Of a DNA stretch of 64,000 nucleotides, positions 42,213 through 52,442 are shown one piece after another; the first letter of the stretch is position 1, and each line of letters begins with the position of its first letter. The notes beneath the pieces were generated by a model, which saw only the letters and a program-made list of their open reading frames with translations, had not been told where the DNA came from and did not search any database. The stretch lies in the NCBI GenBank assembly GCA_000716465.1, contig JNWL01000013.1, forward strand, positions 142,358 to 206,357, read 5' to 3'. Position numbers and translations under genes: made by a program. Source of the stretch: Streptomyces bikiniensis. Lineage in GTDB: Bacteria; Actinomycetota; Actinomycetes; Streptomycetales; Streptomycetaceae.

Positions 42213-42240
42213 AGTCTAATGAAGGAGTTCCTGCTGTCTA
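42213..42240 (-). promoter_or_regulatory. Candidate ald promoter
   Basis: On the minus strand TAGACA (42240-42235), a 16-bp spacer, and TAGACT (42218-42213) match sigma-70-type -35 and -10 hexamers. Predicted start near 42206, giving an mRNA leader of about 100 nt that contains the inverted repeat. Confidence 0.45.
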
Positions 42241-42253
42241 GCCTTTCAAAGTA

Positions 42254-44239
42254 CTAATCTTCACCGAACCCACTGCGGATTTCGTAGGCAGATGGTTCCG
42301 TTTCCAGCAGTCTCTCCGCCCCGGCCCGGTGCAGCCGGGCCGCCGCCGGGTCGCCGAGCCGGTCGAGGGTGTCGGCGAGGCGCAGCCGGAGCGCCGCCTG
42401 GAGCCGGACGTCCTGGGCGCGGCGGGCCCACTCCACGGCCTCCTCGCAGGTCCGCAGGGACTCCTCGGGCCGCCCCGCGTACTCCTGGACCCGGGCCGCC
42501 TCGCTCAACGCCCGTGCGTAGCCGGGGAGATCGGAGAGCCTGCGGTAGCCGGCGGCGGCGGCCCGCCAGTTCCGCAGGGCCTCCCCGTACCGCCCGGCGT
42601 AGGTCTGCACGGCGCCGAGGCGGGCGTACAGCCGGGCCTGGTCGGCCCGCTCGTCCCGGGCGAGGCGCTGGGCGAGCGCCCGCCCGTACCAGTCGCCGGC
42701 CCGCTGCCAGTCCCCCAGCTCCTGATAGGACCCGCCTACGGATTCCATCGCCCGGCCGGTCGCGTACGGGTCATTTGCTGCGCGTCCGGCCTCCAAAGCA
42801 GACCGATACCGCAGCAGAGCCTCCTTCGTCCTGCCGGTACGGGCGTCGAGGTCGGCCAGGTTCAGCAGGGCCGCGGCCCGCTCCCGGTGCAGTCCGCGCC
42901 GCTCGGCCACGTCCAGGACGAGCCGGTGGAGCCCGTACAGCTCGGGGGCGGCCGCCTCGGCGCCCCGGTGCGCGGTGAGCGCCCGGACCAGGGAGGCGAT
43001 CAGGCGGCGGGCCAGGGTGTCGAGCTCCCCGTCGGCGACGGCGAGGCGGGCGGAGGCCAGCAGGACGGGCCGCCGGGAGTCCAGCCAGGCCGCTCCGGCG
43101 GCGGCGTTCGGGAAGCGCAGGGCGCGCGGCAGCCCGGCCAGCTTCCTGCGGGCGGGCGAGCCCTCGGGTTCGGTGACCGCGCGGCAGGACTGGAGGAGCC
43201 GTACGGTCCGCTCCAGCATCCGGGCCCGGGCGAGCTGCACCTCGGCGGGCCGGTCGCGCTCCTCCAGTTGCGCACGGAGGAGGGGCACCAGATGGGAGCG
43301 GACCTCGTACTGCCCGTCCTCGCCGGCCGAGACGAGTCCCAGGGCCTCGAAGTCGGCGAGCGTGGTCGCGGCCGCCGAGACCGAGCAGCCGGCCAGGGCG
43401 GAGGCGGTGTGGGCGTCGGCCCGGCCGAGCGGGGCGAGGACGAGGAAGCGCAGTATCCGGGCGGCGGTGGCGGGCAGCGCCTCGTGGGCGAGCAGGAAGG
43501 CCCGGGTGAGGGGGTCGCCGCCCGGCCCGTGCAGCCGCTTGGCGAGGTCGGCGACGGAGGCCTTGGGGTGGGTGGAGAGCCAGCCGCCGGCGAGGACGAC
43601 CGCGGCGGGCAGTCCCCCGCACTCCTCGACCAGGGTCTCGGCGGCCTGCGGGTCGACGGTGATGCGGACGGAGCCGGTGAAGGAGGTGAGCAGTTCGATG
43701 GCCGACTTGGGGTCGAGGCCGCCGAGGGTGCAGGGCCGTACGTCGGGGATGCCGGTGAGCGGCCCCCCGGCGACCCCGATGACCAGGGTGCCGGGCTCGT
43801 CGGGGATCAGCGGGTCCGCCTGCTCGGCGTCGACGGCGTCGTCGAGGATCAGGACGGCCCGGCGCCCGGCGAAGGCCCCGCGGACCAGTGCGGTCAGCTC
43901 GTCCTCGGCGGCGCCGGGGGGTTCGGCGACGCCGAGGGCGGCGAGGAGTTCCCGGGCGGCCCGGCCGGTGGGGACGGGCTCGCCGCCGGGCTCGGCGAGC
44001 CGGACGCGGAAGGTCCCGTCGGGGTACCGGTCGGCGACCGCGGCGGCCAGTTCCTCGGCGAGGGCGGTACGTCCCGAGCCCGGCTTCCCGGCGACGAGCA
44101 GGACCCGGGAGCGGGGTGCCTTGCGGCCGGTGAGGGTGTCGAGACCGGTCCGTTCGATGTCGGCGCGCAGGGCCTTCAACTCGCGCTGGCGGCCGAAGAA
44201 CCGCCTGCTGCCGGTTGCCGCCACCGCCTGATCCGTCAC
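42254..44239 (-). CDS. STAND-type NTPase with TPR domain
   Basis: 661 aa. An NB-ARC/STAND ATPase core begins FFGRQRELKALRAD, with Walker A-like GKPGSGRTALAEELAAAV (K of the P-loop replaced by R), Walker B AVLILDDAVD, and the GLPAAVVLAGGWL (GxP) motif. A winged-helix-like region follows, then TPR repeats from about residue 470 to the end (ALLNLADLDARTGRTKEALLRYRSALEAG and similar). No N-terminal helix-turn-helix effector is present. GTG 44239 is chosen for its GGGAG site; an ATG nine codons earlier is possible. Such proteins are signalling or regulatory switches; partner unknown. Confidence 0.82.
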   Translation of the reverse strand: MTDQAVAATGSRRFFGRQRELKALRADIERTGLDTLTGRKAPRSRVLLVAGKPGSGRTALAEELAAAVADRYPDGTFRVRLAEPGGEPVPTGRAARELLAALGVAEPPGAAEDELTALVRGAFAGRRAVLILDDAVDAEQADPLIPDEPGTLVIGVAGGPLTGIPDVRPCTLGGLDPKSAIELLTSFTGSVRITVDPQAAETLVEECGGLPAAVVLAGGWLSTHPKASVADLAKRLHGPGGDPLTRAFLLAHEALPATAARILRFLVLAPLGRADAHTASALAGCSVSAAATTLADFEALGLVSAGEDGQYEVRSHLVPLLRAQLEERDRPAEVQLARARMLERTVRLLQSCRAVTEPEGSPARRKLAGLPRALRFPNAAAGAAWLDSRRPVLLASARLAVADGELDTLARRLIASLVRALTAHRGAEAAAPELYGLHRLVLDVAERRGLHRERAAALLNLADLDARTGRTKEALLRYRSALEAGRAANDPYATGRAMESVGGSYQELGDWQRAGDWYGRALAQRLARDERADQARLYARLGAVQTYAGRYGEALRNWRAAAAGYRRLSDLPGYARALSEAARVQEYAGRPEESLRTCEEAVEWARRAQDVRLQAALRLRLADTLDRLGDPAAARLHRAGAERLLETEPSAYEIRSGFGED

Positions 44240-44441
44240 GGGCCACGCTCCCGTCCACCTGCGCACGAGCCGATCCCGCGGGAGGGGCTCCGCGCGGGCG
44301 TTTCCGAGCGTAGTTCAGCGCGGGACGCATACCCGGCGGAGCAGGGCGGACACATCCCTCGATCGGATCAACAGATGGTCACACCGGGACCTGCGTCCGC
44401 TCCCGCCGCACCCGGCACGGACCCGGCGGTCCGGCCGGGGC

Positions 44442-45068
44442 CTACGCCTCGAACGGGCGCGCCGGCCAGGGCGCCTCCGCCGGGCGGAGGGCGTCGAGGC
44501 CGTCGCCGGCGCGGGCGGCGGCCAGCGCCAGGACGCCGTTCACCAGGCAGCTGTTGTGCAGGTCGCCCGCGAGGACACCCCGTACGAGGTCCCCGAGCGG
44601 CACCCGCGCCACCTCCATGTCGGCCTCCTCCTCGGCCACCTCGAAGCGCTCGCCCTCCGCCTCCGCGAGGTCCCGCGCGAGGAAGATCCGCACGGCCTCG
44701 TCGCTGCCGCCCGGGGAGGTGTAGAAGTCGGTGAGGACCCGCCAGTCCTCCGCCTTGACGTGCGCCTCCTCGTACAGCTCGCGCCGGGCGGCGTGCAGCG
44801 GGTTCTCGCCGGGCACGTCGAGCAGCCCGGCCGGGATCTCCCAGAGCCGGTGCCGCACCGGGTGCCGGTACTGCTTGATCAGCAGCACCCGGTCCTCCGC
44901 GTCCAGGGCCAGGACGGCCACCGAGCCGGGGTGGACCTGGTAGTCGCGGCGCGCGACCGTGCCGTCCGGCATGACCACGTCGTCCGTGCGGACGCCCGTC
45001 TTCCCGCCCTGGAAGGGGGTCGCCGTCGCGGCGATCCGCCACTCCTGCGGGGTGTCCTGCAACTCCAT
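44442..45068 (-). CDS. Nudix hydrolase, ADP-ribose pyrophosphatase type
   Basis: 208 aa. The family pattern WEIPAGLLDVPGENPLHAARRELYEEAHVKAEDW holds the Nudix box, with the conserved REL and EE; TSPGGSDEAVRIFLAR is the substrate-side motif of ADP-ribose pyrophosphatases. Start ATG 45068 has GGGAGGA seven bases upstream. It follows pyrG, as in mycobacteria, but a terminator hairpin separates the two. Hydrolyses ADP-ribose to AMP and ribose-5-phosphate; relevant because the window also loses an ADP-ribosylglycohydrolase. Confidence 0.9.
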   Translation of the reverse strand: MELQDTPQEWRIAATATPFQGGKTGVRTDDVVMPDGTVARRDYQVHPGSVAVLALDAEDRVLLIKQYRHPVRHRLWEIPAGLLDVPGENPLHAARRELYEEAHVKAEDWRVLTDFYTSPGGSDEAVRIFLARDLAEAEGERFEVAEEEADMEVARVPLGDLVRGVLAGDLHNSCLVNGVLALAAARAGDGLDALRPAEAPWPARPFEA

Positions 45069-45096
45069 CGGTCGTCCTCCCGTAGACACACGAAAA

Positions 45097-45131
45097 CCGG
45101 GGTGCGGGACCCGAACGGGCCCGCACCCCGG
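45097..45131 (-). terminator. Intrinsic terminator after pyrG
   Basis: CCGGGGTGCGGG / CCCGCACCCCGG stem (12 bp) followed on the minus strand by TTTTCG. It lies 20 bp beyond the pyrG stop and before the Nudix start, so the Nudix gene needs its own promoter or read-through. Confidence 0.7.
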
Positions 45132-45150
45132 CAACGTTAGCGCCTGCGCC

Positions 45151-46800
<1,650 letters not shown>

Positions 46801-47312
46801 CGCCAAGAGGGGGCTCCCGTGGTCGCGTTCTGGAGGTGCGTACCGGCGTCCCCTCCGGAAGAATCGGGGGGTGCCGTCGCTGCGGTTGCGGGGTCCTCGG
46901 CTGTCGCCGTTTCCCACCGGTCCACGGGGTACCAGGGTATCAGCGACCCGGGGAGACCGCTTCCGGCCACACGTGGCAGCCGGGTGTTCACGGACGGCGA
47001 CGCACCCGGGGCTCCGGCCGGCTCCGGACGGGGAAAGGGGGTTCACCCGATTGGAGCAGCGACGTCACTGGTGTGATCAACGGATGGTGCGGGCGCAACG
47101 TATCCTGCTCGGACATGGCCCGCCGAGCCGGCCGGCCGACGACGCCACCGCCTGTCCCCCCGGGGCCGGACCCCGGGGACCCATCCCGGACCGAGGCTTG
47201 TCGCAGACCCCCCGACCGCTGACACACTCGGACCCCGGCCGGCATATGCGGCCGGGCATCTGGAGCAAGCGCCCCGAGGGGCGGACATGGCCGTTCGACT
47301 GGAGTGAAGCAC
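46801..47312. other. Divergent intergenic region pyrG/GH15
   Basis: About 510 bp. Contains several short inverted repeats, including GGCCGGCATATGCGGCC around 47230-47250 and a C/G-rich hairpin near 47155-47180. No coding region is credible. It should carry both promoters; pyrG leaders in Gram-positives can be regulated by pyrimidine supply, but I see no clear attenuator. Confidence 0.4.
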
Positions 47313-49115
47313 GTGGCCGGGCGCATCGAGGATTACGCACTCATCGGAGACATGCAGACCGCTGCCCTGGTCTGCCGGGACGGCAGCGTGGACTGGCTCT
47401 GCCTGCCCCGCTTCGACTCGCACGCGATCTTCGCGGGACTCCTCGGCACCGAGGAACACGGGTTCTGGCGGGTGGCCCCCGCGGGCCCCGAGGACGCCGA
47501 GCCGGCCCCCGCCGACCGGCGCCGCTACCGGGGGGACTCGCTCATCCTGGAGTCCGAGTGGGACACCCCGCGCGGCACGGTCCGGGTGACCGACTTCATG
47601 CCTCCGCGCGACGGCGCGCCGCAGCTGATCCGGATCGTCGAGGGCGTCTCCGGCCGGGTCCCGATGCGGTCCGCGCTGCGGATGCGGTTCAGCTACGGCC
47701 GGATCGTGCCCTGGGTGCACAAGGTCGGGGACCGCACGGTCGCGGTCGCCGGGCCCGACTCGGTGTGGCTGGACACGGAGGCCGAGACCCACGGTGAGGA
47801 CCTCACCACGTACTCCGAGTTCACCGTCGGTCCCGGGGAGCGGGTCGCCCTCACGATCTCCTGGCAGCCCTCCCACAAGGAGCCGCCGGGCCTGCCGGAC
47901 CCCGAGGGCTCCCTGGAGGCGACCGCCGACTTCTGGCGCGAGTGGGTCGACCACTGCACGTACCACGGCCCCTACCGGGAGGCCGTGGTCCGCTCCCTGA
48001 TCACCCTGAAGGCGCTGACGTACGCGCCGACCGGCGGGATCGTCGCCGCCCCGACGACCTCGCTGCCCGAGGAGATCGGCGGCGTGCGGAACTGGGACTA
48101 CCGCTACACCTGGCTGCGGGACGCGGCGATCACCCTCTCCTCGATGCTGCGCACCGGCTACCGCGAGGAGGCCCGCGCCTGGCGGGACTGGCTGCTCCGC
48201 GCCGTCGCGGGCGACCCGGAGAACCTCCAGATCATGTACGGCATCGCGGGCGAGCGCGAGCTGGGCGAGGCCGAGCTGGACTGGCTGCCGGGGTACGAGG
48301 GCTCCACCCCGGTCCGGGTCGGCAACGGCGCCGCGAACCAGCTCCAGCTGGACGTGTACGGCGAGGTCACCGAGGCCCTGCACCTGGCGCACATGACGGG
48401 TCTGTCCCGGAACGACTACGCCTCCCTGCTCCAGCTGAAGCTGATCGAGTACCTGGAGAAGAACTGGGACCAGCCCGACGAGGGCATCTGGGAGGTCCGC
48501 GGCCCGCGCCGGCACTTCGTGCACTCCAAGGTGATGGCCTGGGTGGCGGTGGACCGCACGATCAAGCTGATCGAGTCCGGGGACGCCGACGGGCCCCTCG
48601 ACCGCTGGCGCGAGCTGCGCGACGAGATCCACCGGGACGTGTGCGAGAAGGGCTACGACAAGGAGCGGAACACCTTCACGCAGTCGTACGGCTCCAAGGA
48701 GCTGGACGCCTCGCTGCTGCTGATCCCGCAGATGGGGTTCCTGCCGCCGGACGACAAGCGGGTCATCGGCACGATCGAGGCGATCCAGCGGGAGCTGTCC
48801 ACGGAGGACGGCTTCGTCCTGCGCTACCCGACGGCGGGCGAGGAGGCCGGCGTGGACGGCCTGGAGGGCGACGAGGGCGCGTTCCTGGCGTGCTCCTTCT
48901 GGCTGGCCGACGACCTGGCGATGATCGGCCGGGTCGACGAGGCCCGGACCCTCTTCGAGAAGCTGCTCGCGCTCCGCAACGACCTGGGGCTGCTCGCCGA
49001 GGAGTGGGACCCGGTGCGCCAGCGCCAGGTGGGCAACTTCCCGCAGGCCTTCAGCCACGTCCCGCTGATCGACACGGCCCTGCGGCTGACGGCGAGCGGC
49101 GCGTACGGCGGCTGA
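47313..49115 (+). CDS. Glycoside hydrolase family 15 (glucoamylase/trehalase-like)
   Basis: 600 aa. An N-terminal super-beta-sandwich starts RIEDYALIGDMQTAALVCRDGSVDWLCLPRFDS, the standard opening of bacterial GH15 proteins. The (alpha/alpha)6 catalytic domain has RNWDYRYTWLRDAAITL and, further on, the catalytic region KGYDKERNTFTQSYGS and AEEWDPVRQRQVGNFPQAFSH, with the likely Glu base in AEEWD. No signal peptide, so intracellular. This subgroup includes mycobacterial trehalase, so trehalose or glycogen breakdown is likely. GTG 47313 has GGAG eight bases upstream. Confidence 0.93.
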   Translation: MAGRIEDYALIGDMQTAALVCRDGSVDWLCLPRFDSHAIFAGLLGTEEHGFWRVAPAGPEDAEPAPADRRRYRGDSLILESEWDTPRGTVRVTDFMPPRDGAPQLIRIVEGVSGRVPMRSALRMRFSYGRIVPWVHKVGDRTVAVAGPDSVWLDTEAETHGEDLTTYSEFTVGPGERVALTISWQPSHKEPPGLPDPEGSLEATADFWREWVDHCTYHGPYREAVVRSLITLKALTYAPTGGIVAAPTTSLPEEIGGVRNWDYRYTWLRDAAITLSSMLRTGYREEARAWRDWLLRAVAGDPENLQIMYGIAGERELGEAELDWLPGYEGSTPVRVGNGAANQLQLDVYGEVTEALHLAHMTGLSRNDYASLLQLKLIEYLEKNWDQPDEGIWEVRGPRRHFVHSKVMAWVAVDRTIKLIESGDADGPLDRWRELRDEIHRDVCEKGYDKERNTFTQSYGSKELDASLLLIPQMGFLPPDDKRVIGTIEAIQRELSTEDGFVLRYPTAGEEAGVDGLEGDEGAFLACSFWLADDLAMIGRVDEARTLFEKLLALRNDLGLLAEEWDPVRQRQVGNFPQAFSHVPLIDTALRLTASGAYGG

Positions 49116-49214
49116 GGGGGCGCGCGGCGGCCGGTGGTGCGGCCGGGGCGCACGGGCAGGGGGCCGGACCTACGATGAAAGGGTCCTGTCCCCCGCAAGG
49201 AAGGGGGGCACCCC

Positions 49215-50606
49215 ATGGCTCCCCGAACGCCCGTCCCCGACAGCGCCCTGGCCGGTCTCCGCGAGGACCTGGCGGGTGAGGTCCTCGTGCCGGACGACCC
49301 CGGCTACGACGCGGCGAGGACCGTCTTCAACGGCATGATCGACCGGCGTCCGGCCGTCGTCGCCCAGTGCGCCACCCCCGAGGACGTCGCCAACGCGGTG
49401 CTCTTCGGCCGGGAGACGGGCCTGCCGGTCGCGGTGCGCGGCGGCGGCCACTCCGTCGCCGGCACGGCCCTCAACGACGGCGGCCTGGTGGTGGACCTGC
49501 GCCGGATGCACACGGTGGTCGCGGACCCCGAGCACATGACGGTACGGGTCGGGGGCGGGGCGACCATGGCGCACCTGGACCGCGCCTGCCAGCCGTTCCA
49601 CGTGGCGGTGACCGGCGGCCGGGCGTCCACGACCGGGGTCGGCGGGTTCACGCTCGGCGGCGGTTCGGGCTGGCTGGAGCGGAGGTTCGGCCTCGCCTGC
49701 GACAACCTGCTCTCCGCCGAGCTGGTCACGGCCGGGGGGCGGCACGTGCACGCGGACGCCGAGGAGAACCCGGAGCTGTTCTGGGCGCTGCACGGCGGCG
49801 GCGGGAACTTCGGGGTGGTGACCTCGCTGACGCTGCGGGTGCACGAGCTGCCGGAGTTCTGCTTCGCGCTGCTGGTGTTCACCCCGGACGCGGGCCCCGA
49901 GGCGGTCCGGGCGTACCGGGACGTGTTCGACGCCCCGGCCCCCGACGCGGCGGGCGGCGCGGTGCTCTGTCTGACGGCCCCGCCGGAGGACTTCGTACCG
50001 CCGGAGCTGGTGGGGACACCGGTCTACGTCGTGCTCACCACGTACGCCGGGCCGGAGGAGGAGCTGCGGGAGGCGGTGGCGCCGCTGCTCGCGCTCGGCC
50101 CGGCGGCGACGGTGGTGGCGGAGATCCCGTACGCCGACTTCCAGTGCATGCTGGACGACCCTCCCGGGCAGCGGAACTACTGGTCGGCCGAGTACCTGGA
50201 CGCCTTCCCCGACGGGGCCGTGGACCGCTTCTGCGCGCGGGCGGCGGACATGCCGGTGCCGACCGGGACGCAGCACCTGGTGTTCCCGATGGGCGGGCGG
50301 GTGGCGGGCGGGCCCCCCGGATACCCGCTGCCGTGGCGCACGGCCCCGTGGGGCGTGCACCCCTTCGGGGTGTGGGAGGACCCGGCCGAGGACGAACGGG
50401 TGATCCGCTGGGTGCGGGACGTCCGGGCGGACATGCGGCCGTGGGCGGTCGGCGCCGTGTACCTGAACTTCATCGGCTCCGAGGGCGCGGACCGGGTGGC
50501 GGCGGGCCTCGGCGCGGAGAACGTCCGGCGGTTGGCCGGGGTGAAGGCGGCGTACGACCCCGAGAACGTGTTCCGCTTCAACCACAACATCGTCCCGGCG
50601 GCCTGA
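49215..50606 (+). CDS. FAD-linked oxidase, berberine-bridge-enzyme-like
   Basis: 463 aa. PCMH-type FAD domain: RGGGHSVAGTALNDGGLVVDLRRMHTV contains the His that usually links to FAD 8-alpha-methyl. The second attachment Cys of bicovalent enzymes is not seen; the equivalent segment reads GRASTTGVGGFTLGGGSGWL. The C-terminal berberine-bridge segment is conserved (VYLNFIGSEG, then KAAYDPENVFRFNHNI). No signal peptide. Single gene; substrate unknown, commonly oligosaccharides or secondary metabolites. Confidence 0.9.
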   Translation: MAPRTPVPDSALAGLREDLAGEVLVPDDPGYDAARTVFNGMIDRRPAVVAQCATPEDVANAVLFGRETGLPVAVRGGGHSVAGTALNDGGLVVDLRRMHTVVADPEHMTVRVGGGATMAHLDRACQPFHVAVTGGRASTTGVGGFTLGGGSGWLERRFGLACDNLLSAELVTAGGRHVHADAEENPELFWALHGGGGNFGVVTSLTLRVHELPEFCFALLVFTPDAGPEAVRAYRDVFDAPAPDAAGGAVLCLTAPPEDFVPPELVGTPVYVVLTTYAGPEEELREAVAPLLALGPAATVVAEIPYADFQCMLDDPPGQRNYWSAEYLDAFPDGAVDRFCARAADMPVPTGTQHLVFPMGGRVAGGPPGYPLPWRTAPWGVHPFGVWEDPAEDERVIRWVRDVRADMRPWAVGAVYLNFIGSEGADRVAAGLGAENVRRLAGVKAAYDPENVFRFNHNIVPAA

Positions 50607-50774
50607 GGGGCGCCCGCCGACCGCCCCGTCCGGGGTGACGCAGGACACACTCGACACACGATCGCGCAATCCCCTCCCGGGGGCGACGAGTTGTCGGGCC
50701 GGTGGACGAAGTGTCCGGCGCCGTGACCGTGGGGTGATGTCGCCGGAAGTCGGACGCGGGTAGCGTCCGGGGCC

Positions 50775-52403
50775 ATGGACAACCAGGGCGGGATCACCGT
50801 GCAGCGGGCCCTCGAACTCCCCGGCCTGCGCGGCGGGCTCCCGGAGGTCGTCGTCGGCGCGGACCGGCTGCACCGGACGGTGCGCTGGGTGCACGCGGGC
50901 GAGGTGCCGAACATCGCGTCGCTGCTCAAGGGCGGCGAGCTGCTGCTCACCACGGGCCTCGGGCTCGGGACCCGGCCGGCCGAGCAGCGGGCCTTCGTGC
51001 GGCGGCTCGCCGACCGGGGCATCGCCGCGCTCGTGGTGGAGCTGGGGCCGCGCTTCGCCCGCCTCCCGGCGACGATCGTGGAGGCCGCGCGGACGGCGGG
51101 CCTGCCGCTGGTGCAGCTGCACCGCGAGGTGCCGTTCGTGACGGTGACGGAGGAGATCCACACCGAGATCGTCAACGGCCACTACGCCCTCCAGCGACGG
51201 GCCGAGGAGGTCCACCGGCAGTGCACGGAGGCCCTGCTCGGCGGCGGCGGGGTCCCGCAGGTGCTGCGGATCCTCTCCGACTTCGCCGCCAACCCGGTCT
51301 TCCTGGAGACCCCAGACGGACAGCTCCTGTACGCGGCGGGCACCGAGTCCGCGCCCGCCGACCCGCTCCAGGTGTGGGACGGGCTGCGCGGCGGCCGGGC
51401 GGCCCGCGAGTCGGGCCCGCCCACCGGCACGGTCCTGGTGGACGTGCCCGGCGGCGGCCCCGGTACGGGCTCGGTGCGGGCCCGCCTGGTGCTCCTGGCG
51501 GTCTCCGGCGCCCTCTCCCCCGTCCACCGGATGGCGGCCGAGCGGGCGGCCGGGCTCCTCGCGGTCGTCCTCATGCAGGCGCGGCAGGAGGAGGAGCTGG
51601 CCGCGCGCGGCCGGGGCGACTTCCTGACGGACCTGGCGGAGGGCAGGATCACGGCCGAGGACGCCCCGGCACAGGCCCGGGTCCTCGGCTTCAGGCCCGG
51701 GGACGGCCCGCTCCTGCCGGTGGTGATGCGCCTCGCCCCGGAGCTGTCCCCCTCGGGGAACTGGGCGCTGCTGGCCCGGGCGGTCCTGGAGGAGCTGTCC
51801 TCCGTCGGAGTGCCCGTGCTGCTCGGTGTCCGCCCGGTCGAGGGCCGGGTCCCGCTCCTGCTCGGCCTGCGTTCGGAGACCGAGCGCACGGCGGTCGCGG
51901 ACCGGGTCGCGGCGGCGCTGCGCGCGGGCGTGGAGCGGGCCGGCCTGGAACGGGCGGGCACGCACCCGCCGGTGATCGTGGTGGGCGTGGCGGGCGGCTG
52001 GGCGGCGGCCTCGGCGGGCCTGCGGCACGCGGCGGAGACGGCGACGGCGGCGCAGGGCCTGTCGGACCTGCCCTGGTACGACGCGCGGCGCCTCGACATC
52101 GACCTGCTGCTCTGGCGGCTGCACTTCCACGGGGACACGGTCCTCGCGGCCTTCGTGGACCGCGCGATCGGCCCCCTCCAGGAGCACGACCGCACCTCCC
52201 GGCCGCCGCTGCTGCCGACCCTGGAGACGTATCTGGCGCACGCGGGCCGCAAGGCGGAGACGGCCCGCGAGCTGCACCTCAACCGGCAGACCCTCTACAA
52301 CCGCCTGGCCCGCATCTCGGAGCTCCTGGGCACGGACCTGGACGACCCCCAGACGGTCCTGGCCCTCTCCCTGGCCCTCAGGGCCCGCCGCCACACGCCG
52401 TGA
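50775..52403 (+). CDS. PucR-family transcriptional regulator
   Basis: 542 aa. N-terminal PucR domain (ITVQRALELPGLRGGLPEVVVGADRLHRTVRWVHAGEVPN), a central GGDEF-like/CdaR region, and a C-terminal PucR helix-turn-helix (LHLNRQTLYNRLARISELLGTDL). These regulators control purine or amino-acid catabolism and related operons. It is read in the same direction as the FAD oxidase, 168 bp downstream of it, so the oxidase may be a target, but no operator is recognised. Confidence 0.93.
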   Translation: MDNQGGITVQRALELPGLRGGLPEVVVGADRLHRTVRWVHAGEVPNIASLLKGGELLLTTGLGLGTRPAEQRAFVRRLADRGIAALVVELGPRFARLPATIVEAARTAGLPLVQLHREVPFVTVTEEIHTEIVNGHYALQRRAEEVHRQCTEALLGGGGVPQVLRILSDFAANPVFLETPDGQLLYAAGTESAPADPLQVWDGLRGGRAARESGPPTGTVLVDVPGGGPGTGSVRARLVLLAVSGALSPVHRMAAERAAGLLAVVLMQARQEEELAARGRGDFLTDLAEGRITAEDAPAQARVLGFRPGDGPLLPVVMRLAPELSPSGNWALLARAVLEELSSVGVPVLLGVRPVEGRVPLLLGLRSETERTAVADRVAAALRAGVERAGLERAGTHPPVIVVGVAGGWAAASAGLRHAAETATAAQGLSDLPWYDARRLDIDLLLWRLHFHGDTVLAAFVDRAIGPLQEHDRTSRPPLLPTLETYLAHAGRKAETARELHLNRQTLYNRLARISELLGTDLDDPQTVLALSLALRARRHTP

Positions 52404-52442
52404 CCCCTGCTCGGCGCCCGACCAGCTCGGCGTGACCCCCGC

